From NCBI GenBank assembly GCA_963920525.1, contig OY986438.1, positions 75,252,136 to 75,316,135 on the forward strand: a DNA stretch of 64,000 nt, in the 5' to 3' direction. Every line of letters starts with the position of its first letter. Position 1 is the first letter of the stretch. The notes under the pieces are model-generated. The model worked only from the letters and a program-made list of their open reading frames with translations. It was not told where the DNA came from and did not search any database. The stretch comes from Dichetophora obliterata (Eukaryota; Arthropoda; Insecta; Diptera; Sciomyzidae). Shown here piece by piece: positions 1-12,439 of the stretch. The position numbers and the translations under genes were made by a program.

Positions 1-1204
1 AAGACGTAAAATTCTGGTTTTACGGAATCTTTTAATTTTCTCAAATTCACAAAATACTATTTCGTGTAAAATTAGTACGCTTTTTATGCAAAATATGAGT
101 GCATTTGCAACAAAATTCTCTAAATTTTAATATTTGCACAAAAAATTAATTTGTTTACTTTTTTACTCAAATGACCCACTGTGCACGTAAATCTAAACAA
201 CAACAAGAGAGATCTTCCAGTGTAAGGCAACCAATTTAACATACACTGTTGTTATTGTAATGCGCATGCAAAACAAAACGAATATCGCACAAAAGGGGAG
301 CCACAAACTAATTACATGAGTTTATGTGTATGACCGCGGGTATATTTAATTATATTTTTACACTTGTTACGCTATCACTGCACTTCCACTTTAAATTACA
401 AGTAACATACCTGATTGTATTTTTGGCTAGTTTGTGTGGGGGTTTGATATGGCCGACTCTTTGGGTATTATTTATTTTTTAAGTTATTTATTGATCAATT
501 GCACAGGGTGTTAACTTCGTATTGGGGCTTATTCCTCTTTTTTCCCTTTTCTTAAAGCTAATAAAAATTAGTACTAAAAAGTAAAGACACCAGTGGTGTC
601 AACCTGTGAGTAAGAGGATAGGGTTGCCAACGTAAAAAAATTTTTTGTGTTGTTTTAAAAAATTTAAAAATAAAAGTTTCAAACACAGATCATTATAAAT
701 TTCCTGATATAATTTCCTCTCATAATTTCTCTAGTTATTGGCCAAAACCCGTTAATTTTTTCAATTTTGGCTGGTAGTGCAAATTTTTAAAATTAAATAT
801 CTCGGGAATAAAAAATAATGCCTACTGGAAAATTTTATATGTTTTAGTGTAAGGATAGACCTCTCTTTTGGCAAAAAATGAATTAAATATTGCGTGATCT
901 TCGACCCTAGCGCCATCTTTGAAAAATTTATCTCAGTATATTTTTTACAGTGTACCAAAATTTTTTTCCAGTGTAATTTTTCCAGAAAGTATTTTTACTT
1001 ACCTTTCATAGAAAAAAAAAATTACTAAAATCGGTTGGCCCACTCTCCTGCAATCATCTTTTAAATATATCTCGGATTTCATTTTTATAAAATTTTTCGA
1101 CCCGCCCTATTCTCGAGATATGAGTTTTAGAATTTTTTTCAAGAGAAGTTGTATTTTTTATTTTATGTTTACTACTTATATACCAAATTTTACCTCAATC
1201 GGAG
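1..1204. other. AT-rich DNA without a recognised gene
   Basis: No reading frame here resembles a known protein. The stretch is AT-rich with many A and T runs. A short near-palindrome (GACACCAGTGGTGTC) lies near 587-601, and a motif of the kind often seen at transposon ends (TAGGGTTGCCA) lies near 620. I could not find a matching right end. Confidence 0.5.
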
Positions 1205-2020
1205 TTGGTCATGGATTTTGATGTTCGATTAGATCACGATTTTCATCATCTACTTATTTTAGAGCAAAAAGAATGTTTTCTTGGAAATTGTATAAATTGT
1301 CCAACAAACAATCAAATGTCGAAAGAAATTTCTGAAGTTTTACAAAAACATAAAATCAAAAAAGTTACGCACAAGCAATGTATAACTAAACCGAAAACAA
1401 ATTTAGAAACAACAACTACAACTTCAGATGAGTTTGTTCAAAGGTTTTGTATCGTTTTGTATTCGTATCGGTTTTGTTTATCGCCAAAAAACAAGCTTCG
1501 TATTTTAGGAATGTAAAAAAAAAATCTGAAGAATGATGAGAGTTTAATAGTTTGCGATTTTTCGGAAAATTATGCGTTCGTTATTCAAAATGCTATAACA
1601 GGTTTTCATTGGAACAACGATCGAATATTTTTCATCACGAATCTGACTTTAACCGCCCCGCACAGTGGCATTTTCACGCAACGGCACATGGCAAAAGGCC
1701 ATGTGATGGGGCTGGAGGAACTATTAAAAGAATAGCACGTCGAGCAAGTTTGCAAACGATCACTGATGGTAAAATATCCTCCGCAACTAAATTGTAGGAG
1801 TGGGCTAAGAAAGCTTCTTCTTTGCCAAATATTTCAGTTCTTTAAAAATGTTCTTTACAAAAGCAGAAAAATTTTTCCAGAATCATTTTGAAAAATGCAA
1901 AACCATTCCAGGAACACAATCATTTCATTATGTTGAGTCGATTGAAGACTTCAAATTGAAAATGAAAGTATTTTCTTCCTGCGACACTTTTGAAATATTT
2001 ACTATTTGTAAGTAAAATTT
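1205..2020 (+). pseudogene. broken copy of an unnamed repetitive insect gene family
   Basis: I do not know a function. Three blocks in different frames look like one protein. 1205-1516 has a C-x2-C pair and a run ending in KTNLETTTTT. About 1535-1627, in another frame, encodes DFSENYAFVIQNAITGFHWN. About 1625-1797 encodes HHESDF, then HFHATAHGKRPCDGAGGT and RASLQ. A last piece near 1850-2020 reads KTIPGTQSFHYVESI. From memory, this motif order occurs in a multi-copy, uncharacterised protein family of insects and other invertebrates, possibly carried by transposons. The gene is broken by frameshifts and by an internal deletion between the HWN and HHESDF blocks. It is a relic, and the family assignment is recollection, not a search result. 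Confidence 0.55.
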
Positions 2021-2197
2021 TGTAAATATGTACATCCAAATTTAATAAAAATAAAATGTAATGTTAAATAAATAGTTTCAACGTTTTTTAACAAACCTTT
2101 CACATTGAATTCAAGTCTCTACGTAATTTTAAATTTAACACCTTCTTGCGAAGTTTCAGAATCATATGAAATTTTCACACTTAAAAACACTTACAAT

Positions 2198-3312
2198 TAG
2201 GGATATTCGATATACATCGATGCATCGGATTTACTCGATGTTTACAATTCGATACATCTACTTGATCCGATGTTTTGAAAAGCTTTTGATATACTCGATG
2301 GATCGATGTATTTTCATATAACATCGAATGAATGAACTACCTAATGAAATTATTGTATAAAAAAATAAATAAAGAAAAATAGTTAAAAAGGAAAACACTG
2401 AAAATAAGACATTAATACTGGAATTTCTATGATTGTGGAGGCTTTTTCGTTTTTAATTTTTGTAATAATTATGACCAACATTCTTATATATTGACTTTTT
2501 TTAGAATAACCAGTATTCTTATGTTTATTGCATTAATTTTTTTTTAATAAAAAACAAATGAATCAGAGAATGATTGTAAAAAAATTTTGTTTTTCTTTTC
2601 CTTAGTTAAGGTGCCCCCAGACTATATGTTTGTAAAATTACATACCGAATTTCATCTGTGTGTCAAAATTTAGTTTTTGTCATTCAGTTTTTTCTTTTGT
2701 CTCCACACTATCTGACACGTCATTTGAAAATAAAGTACAGCTTTTGAAATTTTTGTAAGCCGTAAAGCTCTAAAGTGTCCACCTTTGGTCATTCAAACTA
2801 AGAATAAATTCATTAAAAATCAATTTATTGAATAAATATCTTAAAATTTGCCTTTTCTTCTATTTTCACATAAAAAATTTATCAAACTGACATTTTGTAC
2901 AGATGGAAAAACATACGAAATTAGAGACTGTTCTAATTCAAAAATTTACAGAACGCAAATACAAACGACATTTCAAAACGACATTTTCATATGTTCCACA
3001 CTATCTGTAGCTAAAAACTATTTGTAATTTTTGACGTGTCATATGTAGGAAACATATAGTGTAGAGGCACTTTTACTGATAAAAGTCGTGCGAACAGGGA
3101 CATTGGTTTTGTAAGAGCTTTTAATAAATTAAAATAGTCATAGTTAAATTAAAAATAGTAAAGGAAGGGGTTGACTTTAGTATTGTGATGCAAGTACTCG
3201 ATTTTTAGAAAACATCGATGTTTCTCAACGATATATCGGAAAGTATCGATGCACTGTCTGGATGCATTACATCGAAAAAAACATCGATGTATTTTCTAAG
3301 TGGACACCCCTA
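2198..3312. mobile_element. non-autonomous hAT-type element with 8-bp target duplication
   Basis: The left end reads TAGGGATATTCGAT and the right end, reverse-complemented, reads TAGGGGTGTCCACTTAG. They are flanked by CTTACAAT at 2190-2197 and 3313-3320, an exact 8-bp target duplication. Both subterminal regions (about 2205-2330 and 3185-3290) are crowded with CATCGATG-type palindromes, the usual arrangement of hAT transposase binding sites. No transposase is present in the 1115 bp. A second inverted-repeat element lies inside it. Confidence 0.85.
2610..3071. mobile_element. inverted-repeat MITE nested in the hAT element
   Basis: The left end GTGCCCCCAGACTATATGTTT (2611 on) matches the reverse complement of the right end, GTGCCTCTACACTATATGTTT, in 18 of 21 positions. 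Inside, further mirrored pieces (CCACACTATCTG with GACACGTCA near 2702, and the same with TGACGTGTC near 2996-3040) suggest a compound foldback structure. The target duplication is not clear; a short TTA-like sequence is possible. It has no coding capacity. Confidence 0.65.
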
Positions 3313-3320
3313 CTTACAAT

Positions 3321-6000
3321 TGAAGGGCTTATAGCAACAACGTGGTAAACAATTTGAATTGAAAAAATTATTGTTAAATTTGGGTCTCTTACGCAATTCA
3401 ATAATAACACCGACTGATAAGATAACAGGTCCTTTCCGAATTATTAAGAACCCACTTCTTGTAGTTAAATTGTTCAATTTAATTTTTCATAGAAAATTTC
3501 ATTTCTAAAAGAGTATATAACTTGATTGTATCGACTTATTATTAAGTGGCATGTCATGATCTTCACTTCGCACGTGTTAGTTGCTATTGAAAAATTCATT
3601 GCTCCGTAAGTATTCAAGTCCGTAAGTATTCAAGTCCACTCTGAAATTCTACCAGTATTAAGAAGAAGGTTTTGACTTTTTTTTAACAAAAAAAAAATAG
3701 GCCCAAATTAAAAAAAAAATTAATTTGGAAATCTCTATTTTTCGCAATCTAAAAGTAATGTTATTAAGTTTTAGTGAACATCAATCGAAAGCTAAAAAGA
3801 GGGTGCACATATCTTCTTTGGAACAAATTTTTCTATCTTTAGTTATTGCAGTATAAGCGATTGAAAAAAGGTCCTTTTTAAAAAACGTAATATAAAAAAT
3901 TATTTTCTCGTGAAGTCTTTTTTTTTAAATAAAAAATATGTGTCAAATATTTTTGAATAATGGACCATAAAAAATAAGTTTTATTGAAAAAAAAATTTTG
4001 GTGGCAAATTTTGTATGGAATGCCCCATATATATATTTGAACATTATAGTTGTATAAACGACATTAAATAATTATAAAGCGTAGAATTCTGTTTAAATTT
4101 ATGAGTTGAATTTATCTTTTTTAAATTTAATAAAGGGCCACTGAATATTTTGAAATTTATCAAATAAGTACGAAATGTAAGATGAAAATTAAAAAAAAAC
4201 AACAAATCCAATGATCTTGTATGCCTTAACAAAGCAGGAGCGCATTAAGCGGAGATAATGCGATTAGCGACATGCCAGAAATCTTTGAGATGCAGTAAAC
4301 GGAGATACAAGTAAGGGGAAGCAAAAGTTTAGCAATAATACTTAACTTCAAGGAATTAATAATCATTTCTGACTGCATGAAACATGATGCGATAGCTGTG
4401 TACGTTTTTCTCCCTAATGTGTTATTTTCACAAAACTAACCACACATAGAAAAGTGCATTTATTGTACGTCATCAATATATAGATATATCTGGAAGATAA
4501 TATCGAAGCAGTGAAAATCCGTTAATCTGATAGAAAACAAGGAAGTGGATCAAGAAATTTGAATTGTAAAATTATCAAAATACTTCTTGCAGTACATTAA
4601 AAAACAAAGCATTGCAGATACCTAGCCTAAGACGTTTTAATTTAAAAAAAACGCTACAATATAAAGCGTTTAGATGGTAGCAACTACTTCGATAAAATAT
4701 TTCGAAACCATTTGAAATTAAGTTTTTTTTTTGTTAACAGTAGTCAAATGTATGCTACAAAATTTTTTGTGGAGCATATTGCGACGGAAGAAGAGCAGTT
4801 TTCAATAGTGTATTGACAGAACGTCAATATACGAATGTACGTCATCAATGACAGTGATGTTTTCCAATAATTTAACATATCCGTTAACAAAGCTTCTCAA
4901 CTATAGCTGGTGGAAATCAGTTTACTTCCTGAATGCATTAATATTGGCACAACAAAATCTGTGAAAGTGTACTATGGTTTCTAATAAAGTAAATTGGCAC
5001 CAGATGCAGAAGGAAAAAATCACCGTTCTGATTCTATGCTAGTTGGAGAAATGGTTGCATTTACATGAATTTTTGTAATAGAAATTTTTTATTATTTAAG
5101 AATCCCAGGATTTAAAGGGGCTTAAATCGTCCGGGATCCCGGGATTGCCTTTGTAAGGAATACTTGACTATTCCTAACACAAACGCAACTTACTCTTCAT
5201 ATCAATTTACTGCATTTTCAACTTAAGACTGCTAATTTCATTATTAGAGCAAGTAGGGACACTGTTTACTCGTTACATTAGTTGACAGATTCTTAAAATT
5301 TTGTTATAATATGACAACATTTTTAGAGAAAATCTGAGAGAGCTGTCATCTTAACGGCAAAAAAAAAATAGAAATGAAAATATTTCTATCTTGGCGTTGT
5401 CGTTTTTCTGTCACAATTTTCTCCCATAAGTTTTTCATTGATTCTGTCAGCCTGCCGACACGACAGCGCACACAGAGCCAGCAATGCCTGTCCGATGGCA
5501 ACAGTGGTGGATCCAGACACTCCATTTGGAGGGGGCGATCCAAAAAATGTGACTTCGTAGTAGTTGCAGATATTGGCGATAGTCGCTAATATTACGTGGC
5601 AAGCATATAAAAAATTTAATTAAAAAGAATATTTCGGTGCATAAAAATTCAATTCACTAAAAATTGCAATCTAATTCAAAATCTATTTTAAATTTAGCAA
5701 AATATAGCAAAATTTAGCAAAACTAGTTTCTTGAATAACACAAATATGGCGATTAAAAAAAAAAACAGTTTTTCGGATAATTCAAATAAAAGACCAGTTA
5801 TCCAGTCTTCAGTGACTTTATATATATATATATAAATACATTAAACTCATATGTTTAATATACAAAAGTTTACATAACTTAAATGAAAATAAAAAGAAAC
5901 GAATAAAATTGTTGTCTTAAATTTTTAAATTAAATGAACTAAAAAATTTCCAACCCTGTTTGAAAAATCTAATCACGACACGAAATCTAATCACGACACG
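3321..6000. other. AT-rich DNA without a recognised gene
   Basis: No supported gene. A slightly more GC-rich patch at about 5370-5590 is open on both strands but matches nothing I know. A TA microsatellite lies near 5820-5835. A 19-bp direct repeat (AATCTAATCACGACACGAA, twice) lies near 5962-6001, next to the LINE that follows. Confidence 0.45.
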
Positions 6001-6063
6001 AAATTTAATCTGTTTAAGTTCAACGTTTGTTGTGATTAGACGTGTGGCTCCGTATTAATGTCT

Positions 6064-7510
6064 TGCCTAAAGTGTTCGAACTGTTAAGCCAATGATTTGC
6101 CTGTTTGTTGTGGGTTCTGCAAAGGCAATTTTCATAAACAATGTGCTAAAATAGATGATAAGCAATATGAATTTTTTGTTAATAATCGCAATATTATTTT
6201 TGTTTGCGATACGTGCTTAAATATGCAAGATAACTTTTTTATGCTTTTACTAATCTAAGCAGAGAAGTTGATGCTTTGAAAAAAATGTTTGTGGAGTTCT
6301 CTAATAAAGTTATGGGTGACTCATCTCCGAATGTTGACACTGATTGTCGTATTTCAAATTCGCGTCTCGCTCCGCGTCGCGACCGCTGTGCAGGCCTACG
6401 TCCCCGGAAAACTGTGACTGCATCTCTTGAACTCACGCCAGCCGTAGCTATAAATGTTGGCTGTTTGTGATGGTACTGCTGTTGTATTGGTAAGGTCTGC
6501 TGATCCTATGCTCTTGAACTCTTGCGCTCTTTCGCTTTCTACTGCATCCGATTTTTCGTCTACCAACACTATGAATCTGCCTAATTCAATTGCTCGGAAA
6601 ACGGTGCCTGCATCTCTTTTAGCCACGCCAGCCGATGCTACAAATGCTAGCAGTGTTTGTGATGGTGCTGTTACTATTGTTGCAGGTCCGAGCACTAACT
6701 CTCTTGCTGCTGCCGCTGATGCATTGGTATTGTCTGCCGTTCCTATGCTTTCGAATAGGTGCGCTCTTTCGCTCTCTACTTCTAATACAATGAACCTGCC
6801 TAATAGTATTGCCACTAACAATACAACTGAAAGCCTGTCGATGCCTTTTGCCGCTAGCTATGCTGATATAGCCTCTCTTGGCACTCAAAGCTCTTATTAT
6901 AATTCTGGCCTCAATAATACTGCCAACGGCGCTCTTGATTTAGCCAATGCTCTGACTGTGCATAACTTTCAACGCTCTGCTATGTCTACAACACCAAGCT
7001 CTTCACATGGCAGCGCTCTTGCTCCACTACAATCAAATAGTGTGAGAAATAAAGTTGCGGATATTTTATCCGCAATAATAAATAATAACTCCAAACCAAA
7101 ATGAACCCGTACTGTTTTTTTGGGAGTTAATGATACTCACGATCTTGTTATCGTCGCTGAAAAAAAATTTGTGCAGCTTTCGTCGTTTAAACCGTATGTG
7201 TCAGAGAGTGATATTGTAGATTATGTTGTTAAACAATCTGGAATTGATAGAAGTCATTTTTCATGTGCTAAGCTTGTTAAAAAAGATGCGGTTCTAGATA
7301 ATCTTAGCAGTGTATCTTTCAAATTGGGAGTGTCAGCGAACCTGCTGAATAATATTATAGACCCATCTCTGTGGCCTGCCAATGTAAGAGTGCGCGCATT
7401 CCAAAATTTTCAAAAGGTGGGTGCACTGAACAAAGTAAATAGTTTCTGCCCTGGACCTAAACTCTACTTTCAAAATATGTCGATTTTTTTATTAGAACTA
7501 AATCGGCTGC
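6064..7510 (+). pseudogene. LINE ORF1 with PHD-like finger and internal repeats
   Basis: ORF1 proteins of CR1-group LINEs bind RNA and help form the ribonucleoprotein. The broken N-terminus (6064-6235) shows CLKCSNC, a stop, then CCGFCKGNFHKQC and VCDTCLNMQD, the spaced Cys/His pattern of a PHD-like finger. A frameshift follows, then a Ser/Thr/Ala-rich linker (6276-7104) made partly of two diverged copies of a roughly 200-bp repeat (about 6400-6596 and 6596-6813). The C-terminal block (7120-7440) ends in SVSFKLGV and WPANVRVRAF, a conserved ORF1 signature in these LINEs. Stops and at least three frame changes show that it is dead. Confidence 0.75.
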
Positions 7511-10299
7511 TATATTTGCTATAATTGGTCCTCGCATAATAATTTTAATCTGATCATCTTTATTGAAACCTGGCTTAATTCAGACTTTTTTGATGGTGAA
7601 TTTTTCGATTTGGATATGTATCACATTTATCGGAAAGATAGAGACCCGTTAAGAACTGGTCATTTGCGTGGTGGAGGCGTTCTTATTGCTGCAAAATGTC
7701 ATCTTCACTCCAGCCTGTGCACTTTGTCTAATGGTGACTCTACTTTGGACCAGCTATGTATTTCAATTCAGGGTTCCGTTGGTACTGTTTCTATGCGCTT
7801 CATATATACCTCCGAATAGCTCTGATCAAATTTATGCTGCCCATGCAGATAATATTGTAGCTCTGCATGCTTCGATGGATTCAATTAGCCATTTGTGTGT
7901 TATGGGTGACTTCAACCTCTCGAAAATTAAATGGATTCGTATCGCAGGAGAACTTACGCCAACTAACGTAAACCAGCTACATGAAATTAACTTAGTTAAT
8001 AATTTTTTTAGTATAGATCTAACACAAATCAATTTAATCGAGAATAATCTCAATAAAATTCTTGATTTAATTTTTGTCTCCAATAATATTCAGTATCAAC
8101 TTTCAGAATGTAGTTTTCCAGTAAGCCCAGGTGGCTTTCATCTACCTTTATTTGTAGTTATAAAATTTTATGAATTTATCTCGTTTAAGCAAACGCGAAA
8201 TGTTTTTAACTTTAATTCGTGCAATTTTGATTATTTAAGTCAACTTTTAAATGTTATTAAGTGGTCAAGCTTATTTGATAGCCAAAATACCGCAACATGC
8301 TTTGATATTTTTAAACTAAATATTCATTACATCTGTTCAAATAATATTCCACAGGTTGAGCAAAGAGCCCATAAAAATCCGTGGTACACTAGTGGTCTCA
8401 AAAAGCTAAAAAACCTTCGTAATAAATTTTTCAAACTTTTTCAGTATACAAATGATTACAATTGTAAAGTAAAATATGAGCATTACTCTAGGGAGTTTAA
8501 TTTTTTAAACAAATTTTTATACAATCAATACATTCTCAGATTTGAATCTAATATAATTTCAATTCCGAAGAGTTTTTAGAATTACATTCAGTCAAAGAAG
8601 AATGGTTCTCAGATTCCAACTTCAATGTTCTTTGAAGGTAGGAAATCTTCTTCTAATAGGGATACAGCGAATCTTTTTGCCGATTATTTTAAATCTAACT
8701 TTGTTGATGACGACCTGTGGTTTGATCAATCTATTTTGGAAAACATTGTGTCTAGAGTTGATATTGGCTCTATGTCAGTATCAATTGAGGATGTTCGCAA
8801 TGCGTTGTCCCTCCTCAAATCCTCAACTAAGTCTGATAATGATGGTTTTTGTGCTATTTTACTTAAACAGTGTGCATCTGCATTAGCTGAACCTCTGTGT
8901 TTTATTTTTAATAAGTCACTTTCATCTGGTTCTTTCATTGAGTCTTGGAAGATTACAGCTATAAGTCCAATTTTTAAAAGCGGACAAAAGAATGATGTTG
9001 GCAACTACCGCTCTATCTCCAAATTGACAATTGTCTTAAAACTCTTTGAGTCAATTATCAAGCAGAAGCTTTGCTTTCTTTTAAAGCTTTGTATCTGTCC
9101 TGAGCAGCATGGGTTTGTTGCCGGAAAGTCCACTGTTACTAATCTTTCCCTCTTTTCTAATTACTATATCTCTGCTTTTGAATCTGGCTTTCAAATTGAT
9201 GCGCTTTACACGGATTTTTTAAAAGCTTTCGATAAAGACTCTCATAAGGTTCTCGTGGCTAAACTTAGTAAATTGGGTTGCCATTTGATTTTTTTTGGAA
9301 TGGATTAAGTCTTATCTTAGTGGAAGAGTTTGTTTTGTCTCGGTTGATAATACGCATTCATATTTCTATCCAGCAACCTCTGGTGTCCCTCAGGGAAGTA
9401 TTTTAGGACCTTTGTTTTTTGTGCTTTATATTAATGATATAAGACAATGTTTTCATTTTGCAAATTATCTTCTTTTTGCTGATGATCTCAAATTGTTTGC
9501 GAAAATTAACTCCTTTGGTGACTCGGCCTTACTGCAATCAGATCTGGACAATGTCTTTGTATGGAGTATCCGCAATGGGTTACCTCTGAACATAAGTAAA
9601 TGCTACCATGCAACTTTTAGTAAATCTAGTAATATTATCTTGACTTCTTATTCCATTTTCGATATACCTCTTCAAAGAGTAAATACAATTCGGGACCTGG
9701 GCGTCATCTTTGATTCCAAATTTACCTTTGTAGAGCACTTAAACTTCTTGTTGCCTAAAGTTTTTTCCCTGCTTGCCTTTATTCGTAGAAATAGTCAAGA
9801 ATTTAAAGATCCCTATACATTTAAAGCATTCTACTATTCTCTAGTCAGGTCAAGATTAGAATATGCTTCTTTAATTTGGAACCCTTCAGCTACAATTCAT
9901 TTGTTGAGGCTTGAAAAAGTTCAAAAAATCACTACAAAGTATATGCTTTATTGCACTAAGTTTAGATTTGACTTACCCTCTTATCATGTGCGATGTCTAC
10001 TGATCGGTTTAAAGACGCTCGAAATCAGGAGGAAAATAACCTCTTTAATTTTCATCTATGATATAATATGCAGTAATATTGATGACCCTATGCTTTTGAG
10101 TTTGATTCATTTCAATATACCACCAAGGCAGTTGCGTTATTTTAAGCTATTTTTCATTAAAATCCATCGAACGAATTATGCCTTTAATGGGCCTATAACA
10201 AGGTCTTTATGTTTATATAATGAATTATCATCTAGGTACTTGTTTGATTTTTCAATGTCGAAATCATCTTTTAAAAATTTTGTTTCTAGTTTGTTTTAA
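7465..10299 (+). pseudogene. LINE ORF2: endonuclease and reverse transcriptase
   Basis: The endonuclease nicks target DNA and the reverse transcriptase copies the RNA at the nick. Endonuclease motifs are seen as IETWLNSD near 7563, GGGVLIAAK near 7670 and GDFNLSKIKW near 7905. The reverse transcriptase begins near 8780. It shows GNYRSISKL, EQHGFVAGKS, YTDFLKAFD, then GVPQGSILGPLFF (about 9383) and the catalytic box FADD (about 9475), followed by a thumb and C-terminal region to the stop at 10299. Frame changes occur near 7500, 7800, 8580 and 9295. The last 334 codons are open, so decay is moderate. Confidence 0.85.
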
Positions 10300-10435
10300 C
10301 ATAATTTATACTTAATTTTGTGTTTTATTATTTTTATTATGATTATTTTATTAATTATAACTTAATTGTTATTTTCTCTTATTTCTGTAAGGAATTGAAT
10401 GATCCATAGACTGAATAAACTAATCTGTGCTTCCG

Positions 10436-11024
10436 TGCTTTGCCATTTCTATCGAAGACTTGATCCACAGTCACTTTAATGTCCTAATGAACATTAGATT
10501 GAAGTCCGTTCAATCTTTCTTCTGTTGTCGTAGAATGATTCAAATAGTGATGTGAACTATCGAATAAAGATATTCAAAGTATTCTATAGTTTCAATTCAT
10601 TTATCGTATCATATCATATCATGAAATCGATAGCTTTTTAATTTGCACTTCGTTTGCTTACCTTCAACTGATTGAACGAATTGTGAGTACAGCAAATTTA
10701 ACTGAAAAATAACATTTATGCTGTTATGACACTGGCTTTTTCAGAATCTGAAAAATATAAAGTGAGCAGTACACAAAAAAAGCGATAAATTTTTTAATGA
10801 GTGTGAAGAAACAACATCAAGCAACAAAAAATCATAAACTGTCAATTTTTAATACTAGAAAAAGTCGAAAATTCTTCACTTTTTCAGCTGCTAGCGGCTG
10901 CAAACTTGACGGTCAATATTAATTTGTGATTTTTCGCATTTGTTTTTTTTAAATTTTTATTTGTTGTGGTTGCAAATTACGAAAAAGTTTAATTATTTTG
11001 ATTTCTGGTTTTGTTTTCGCGATA
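10436..11024. other. AT-rich DNA without a recognised gene
   Basis: I see no coding signal. Short ATCAT repeats occur near 10605-10622. The stretch joins the end of the LINE to the next inverted-repeat element. Confidence 0.45.
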
Positions 11025-11027
11025 TAA

Positions 11028-11405
11028 CCCGGCGTCTCGACAGGCAATAATCCATTGCTTACCATCTGTCAAATTCCATTGCAAGCAATGGCAATATTTC
11101 AAGGGTGGGTTTTGTCATGTTACGAAATCAACATATAATTTTATCATTTATTATATAAATATATTATTTTATAAATTTATTCTGCACGCTACTTGATTTT
11201 TATAGATATACACATTTAAAATTTTAGAGAAAAATTAAAAATGGCTGTCAAACAAAAAAAAAATACAGCTCATTGCTTGGCAATACATGGAAAGCAATAT
11301 TGCTCGCCATGAATAGCCAACCATGGCAATTGAGTGGTCTCGATTAGCAATAATTGCCAATTGACAGATGGAAAGCAATGAATTATTGCCTGTCGAGACG
11401 CCCCG
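11028..11405. mobile_element. MITE, PIF/Harbinger-like, with TAA target duplication
   Basis: The left terminal repeat contains GGCGTCTCGACAGGCAATAA and the right end is its near-exact reverse complement, with about 40 matching bases. The copies are flanked by TAA at 11025-11027 and 11406-11408. A 3-bp TWA duplication and a 378-bp length without coding capacity fit a PIF/Harbinger-type MITE. GC-poor internal DNA also holds repeated GCAATGG/CCATTGC blocks. Confidence 0.75.
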
Positions 11406-11408
11406 TAA

Positions 11409-12216
11409 TAAACAACGACACTGCAGTCGCAATAGCAAATACAATTGCTGCCCACCCCTACTACGGTGCCGTAAAAAATTGTGTTGGAACAGCAAGCTGT
11501 TTTCACGCTATAAAGCAACAATCTGACCCCGTTGCAATGCATTCCGTGCTGTCCACTGTTCGCAAGCGTTACTGCAGCAGCTGACCTGCAACTAATACAG
11601 ACCACAAAAGGTCAAACGCTGTAGCTGATACAGCAAGCTAGTTTGGAAAAAATGGAAATTCTTTCTCAAGTTCTATGCGTAGCGCAAATCATTCTTGTAT
11701 CTACTGCATATTTGTAAAAGAAGAAGGAAAAAATAAAGAGTTAAAATAATAAAAAGAATATTACTACTCTTTGCATTTTTTTAATTTGATTTTTGGTTAA
11801 AACGTCATATCGGACAGCCTACTATATATTTTCCTTTCTCTCAAAAAATTTATTTCTCTTTTATTCGTGGCTAGTTTTAAGATCTTAAAAATACTACAAG
11901 CCAGTGTTATAACAGCTCTAATAACGCTGCTTGATTTGTGTTTAAATAAAAATTAAAATAAAATCACACTAGTTTATAGCTATTTAGAGGTTTTTTTAAG
12001 TCGAATGAATAATAGACCTGATAGCAAACATCATTTGATAGTTCTTCGTACTAGCTACTATTTTTATAATACAAATGAATGAATAATTTATTCGATAGTC
12101 AAAATTGTACGAAAGTTCTTTGTTCTAGTTAATATTTTTTAATTTGAATAAAAGAGTAAATTATTCGATAGTTGCATGCACTATTTACAGTGCAAGTTAG
12201 AAAGTAAAGCATATAT
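11409..12216. other. unassigned DNA, possible repeat remnant
   Basis: At 11409-11640 the DNA is more GC-rich and open on both strands (the frames at 11354-11584 and 11270-11605), with repeated CTGCAGT/GCTGTT-like words. Nothing resembles a known protein, so I treat it as repeat-derived. The rest to 12216 is AT-rich and empty. Confidence 0.4.
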
Positions 12217-12219
12217 ATT

Positions 12220-12439
12220 CAGCCCAATCATGAAACATTTTCTCCCGGGAGCCGTAAGAGGGAGTTTCCGTTTTTAAGATAAAACTAAAAAACTTTTTTG
12301 AAATTTTTAATGCAATTATGATTATCAACCGCCAATATTCATAAGTTTAAAATAAAAAATATAATGTCTTTATCTGCTATCTTAAAACAGGAAACTCCCT
12401 TTTACAACTCCCGGGAGAAAATGATGCATGATTGGGCTG
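12220..12439. mobile_element. 220-bp MITE with about 60-bp terminal inverted repeats
   Basis: The element begins CAGCCCAATCATG and ends with the reverse complement CATGATTGGGCTG. The repeats continue through TTTTCTCCCGGGAG, then GGGAGTTTCC and TTTTAAGATA, with only a few mismatches. ATT flanks both sides (12217-12219, 12440-12442) and may be a 3-bp target duplication. The RNA would fold into a long hairpin. Its superfamily is not decided by these ends. Confidence 0.75.

Larger units (their letters stand above)
6010..10435 (+). mobile_element. CR1/jockey-group LINE, almost full length, inactivated
   Basis: This is a two-ORF non-LTR retrotransposon. ORF1 (about 6064-7510) has a PHD-like finger and a conserved C-terminal domain. 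ORF2 (about 7465-10299) carries an apurinic-type endonuclease and a reverse transcriptase. The 3' UTR after 10299 is AT-rich and probably ends near 10420-10435 at TGAATAAAC; no target duplication was found. Several frameshifts in both ORFs make it non-functional. A relative, not a recent copy, lies at 25.9-30.1 kb. Confidence 0.85.

Noticed and set aside
5346..5589. Overlapping frames on both strands around 5.35-5.59 kb as a possible exon
   Set aside because: No recognisable motif, no splice or start context, and frames open on both strands, as expected for a short, less AT-rich patch.
11235..11605. Minus-strand frames of 86 and 111 codons with several Cys
   Set aside because: They overlap the MITE at 11028-11405 and read through its terminal repeat; the Cys are by-products of the GCA/TGC-rich repeat.
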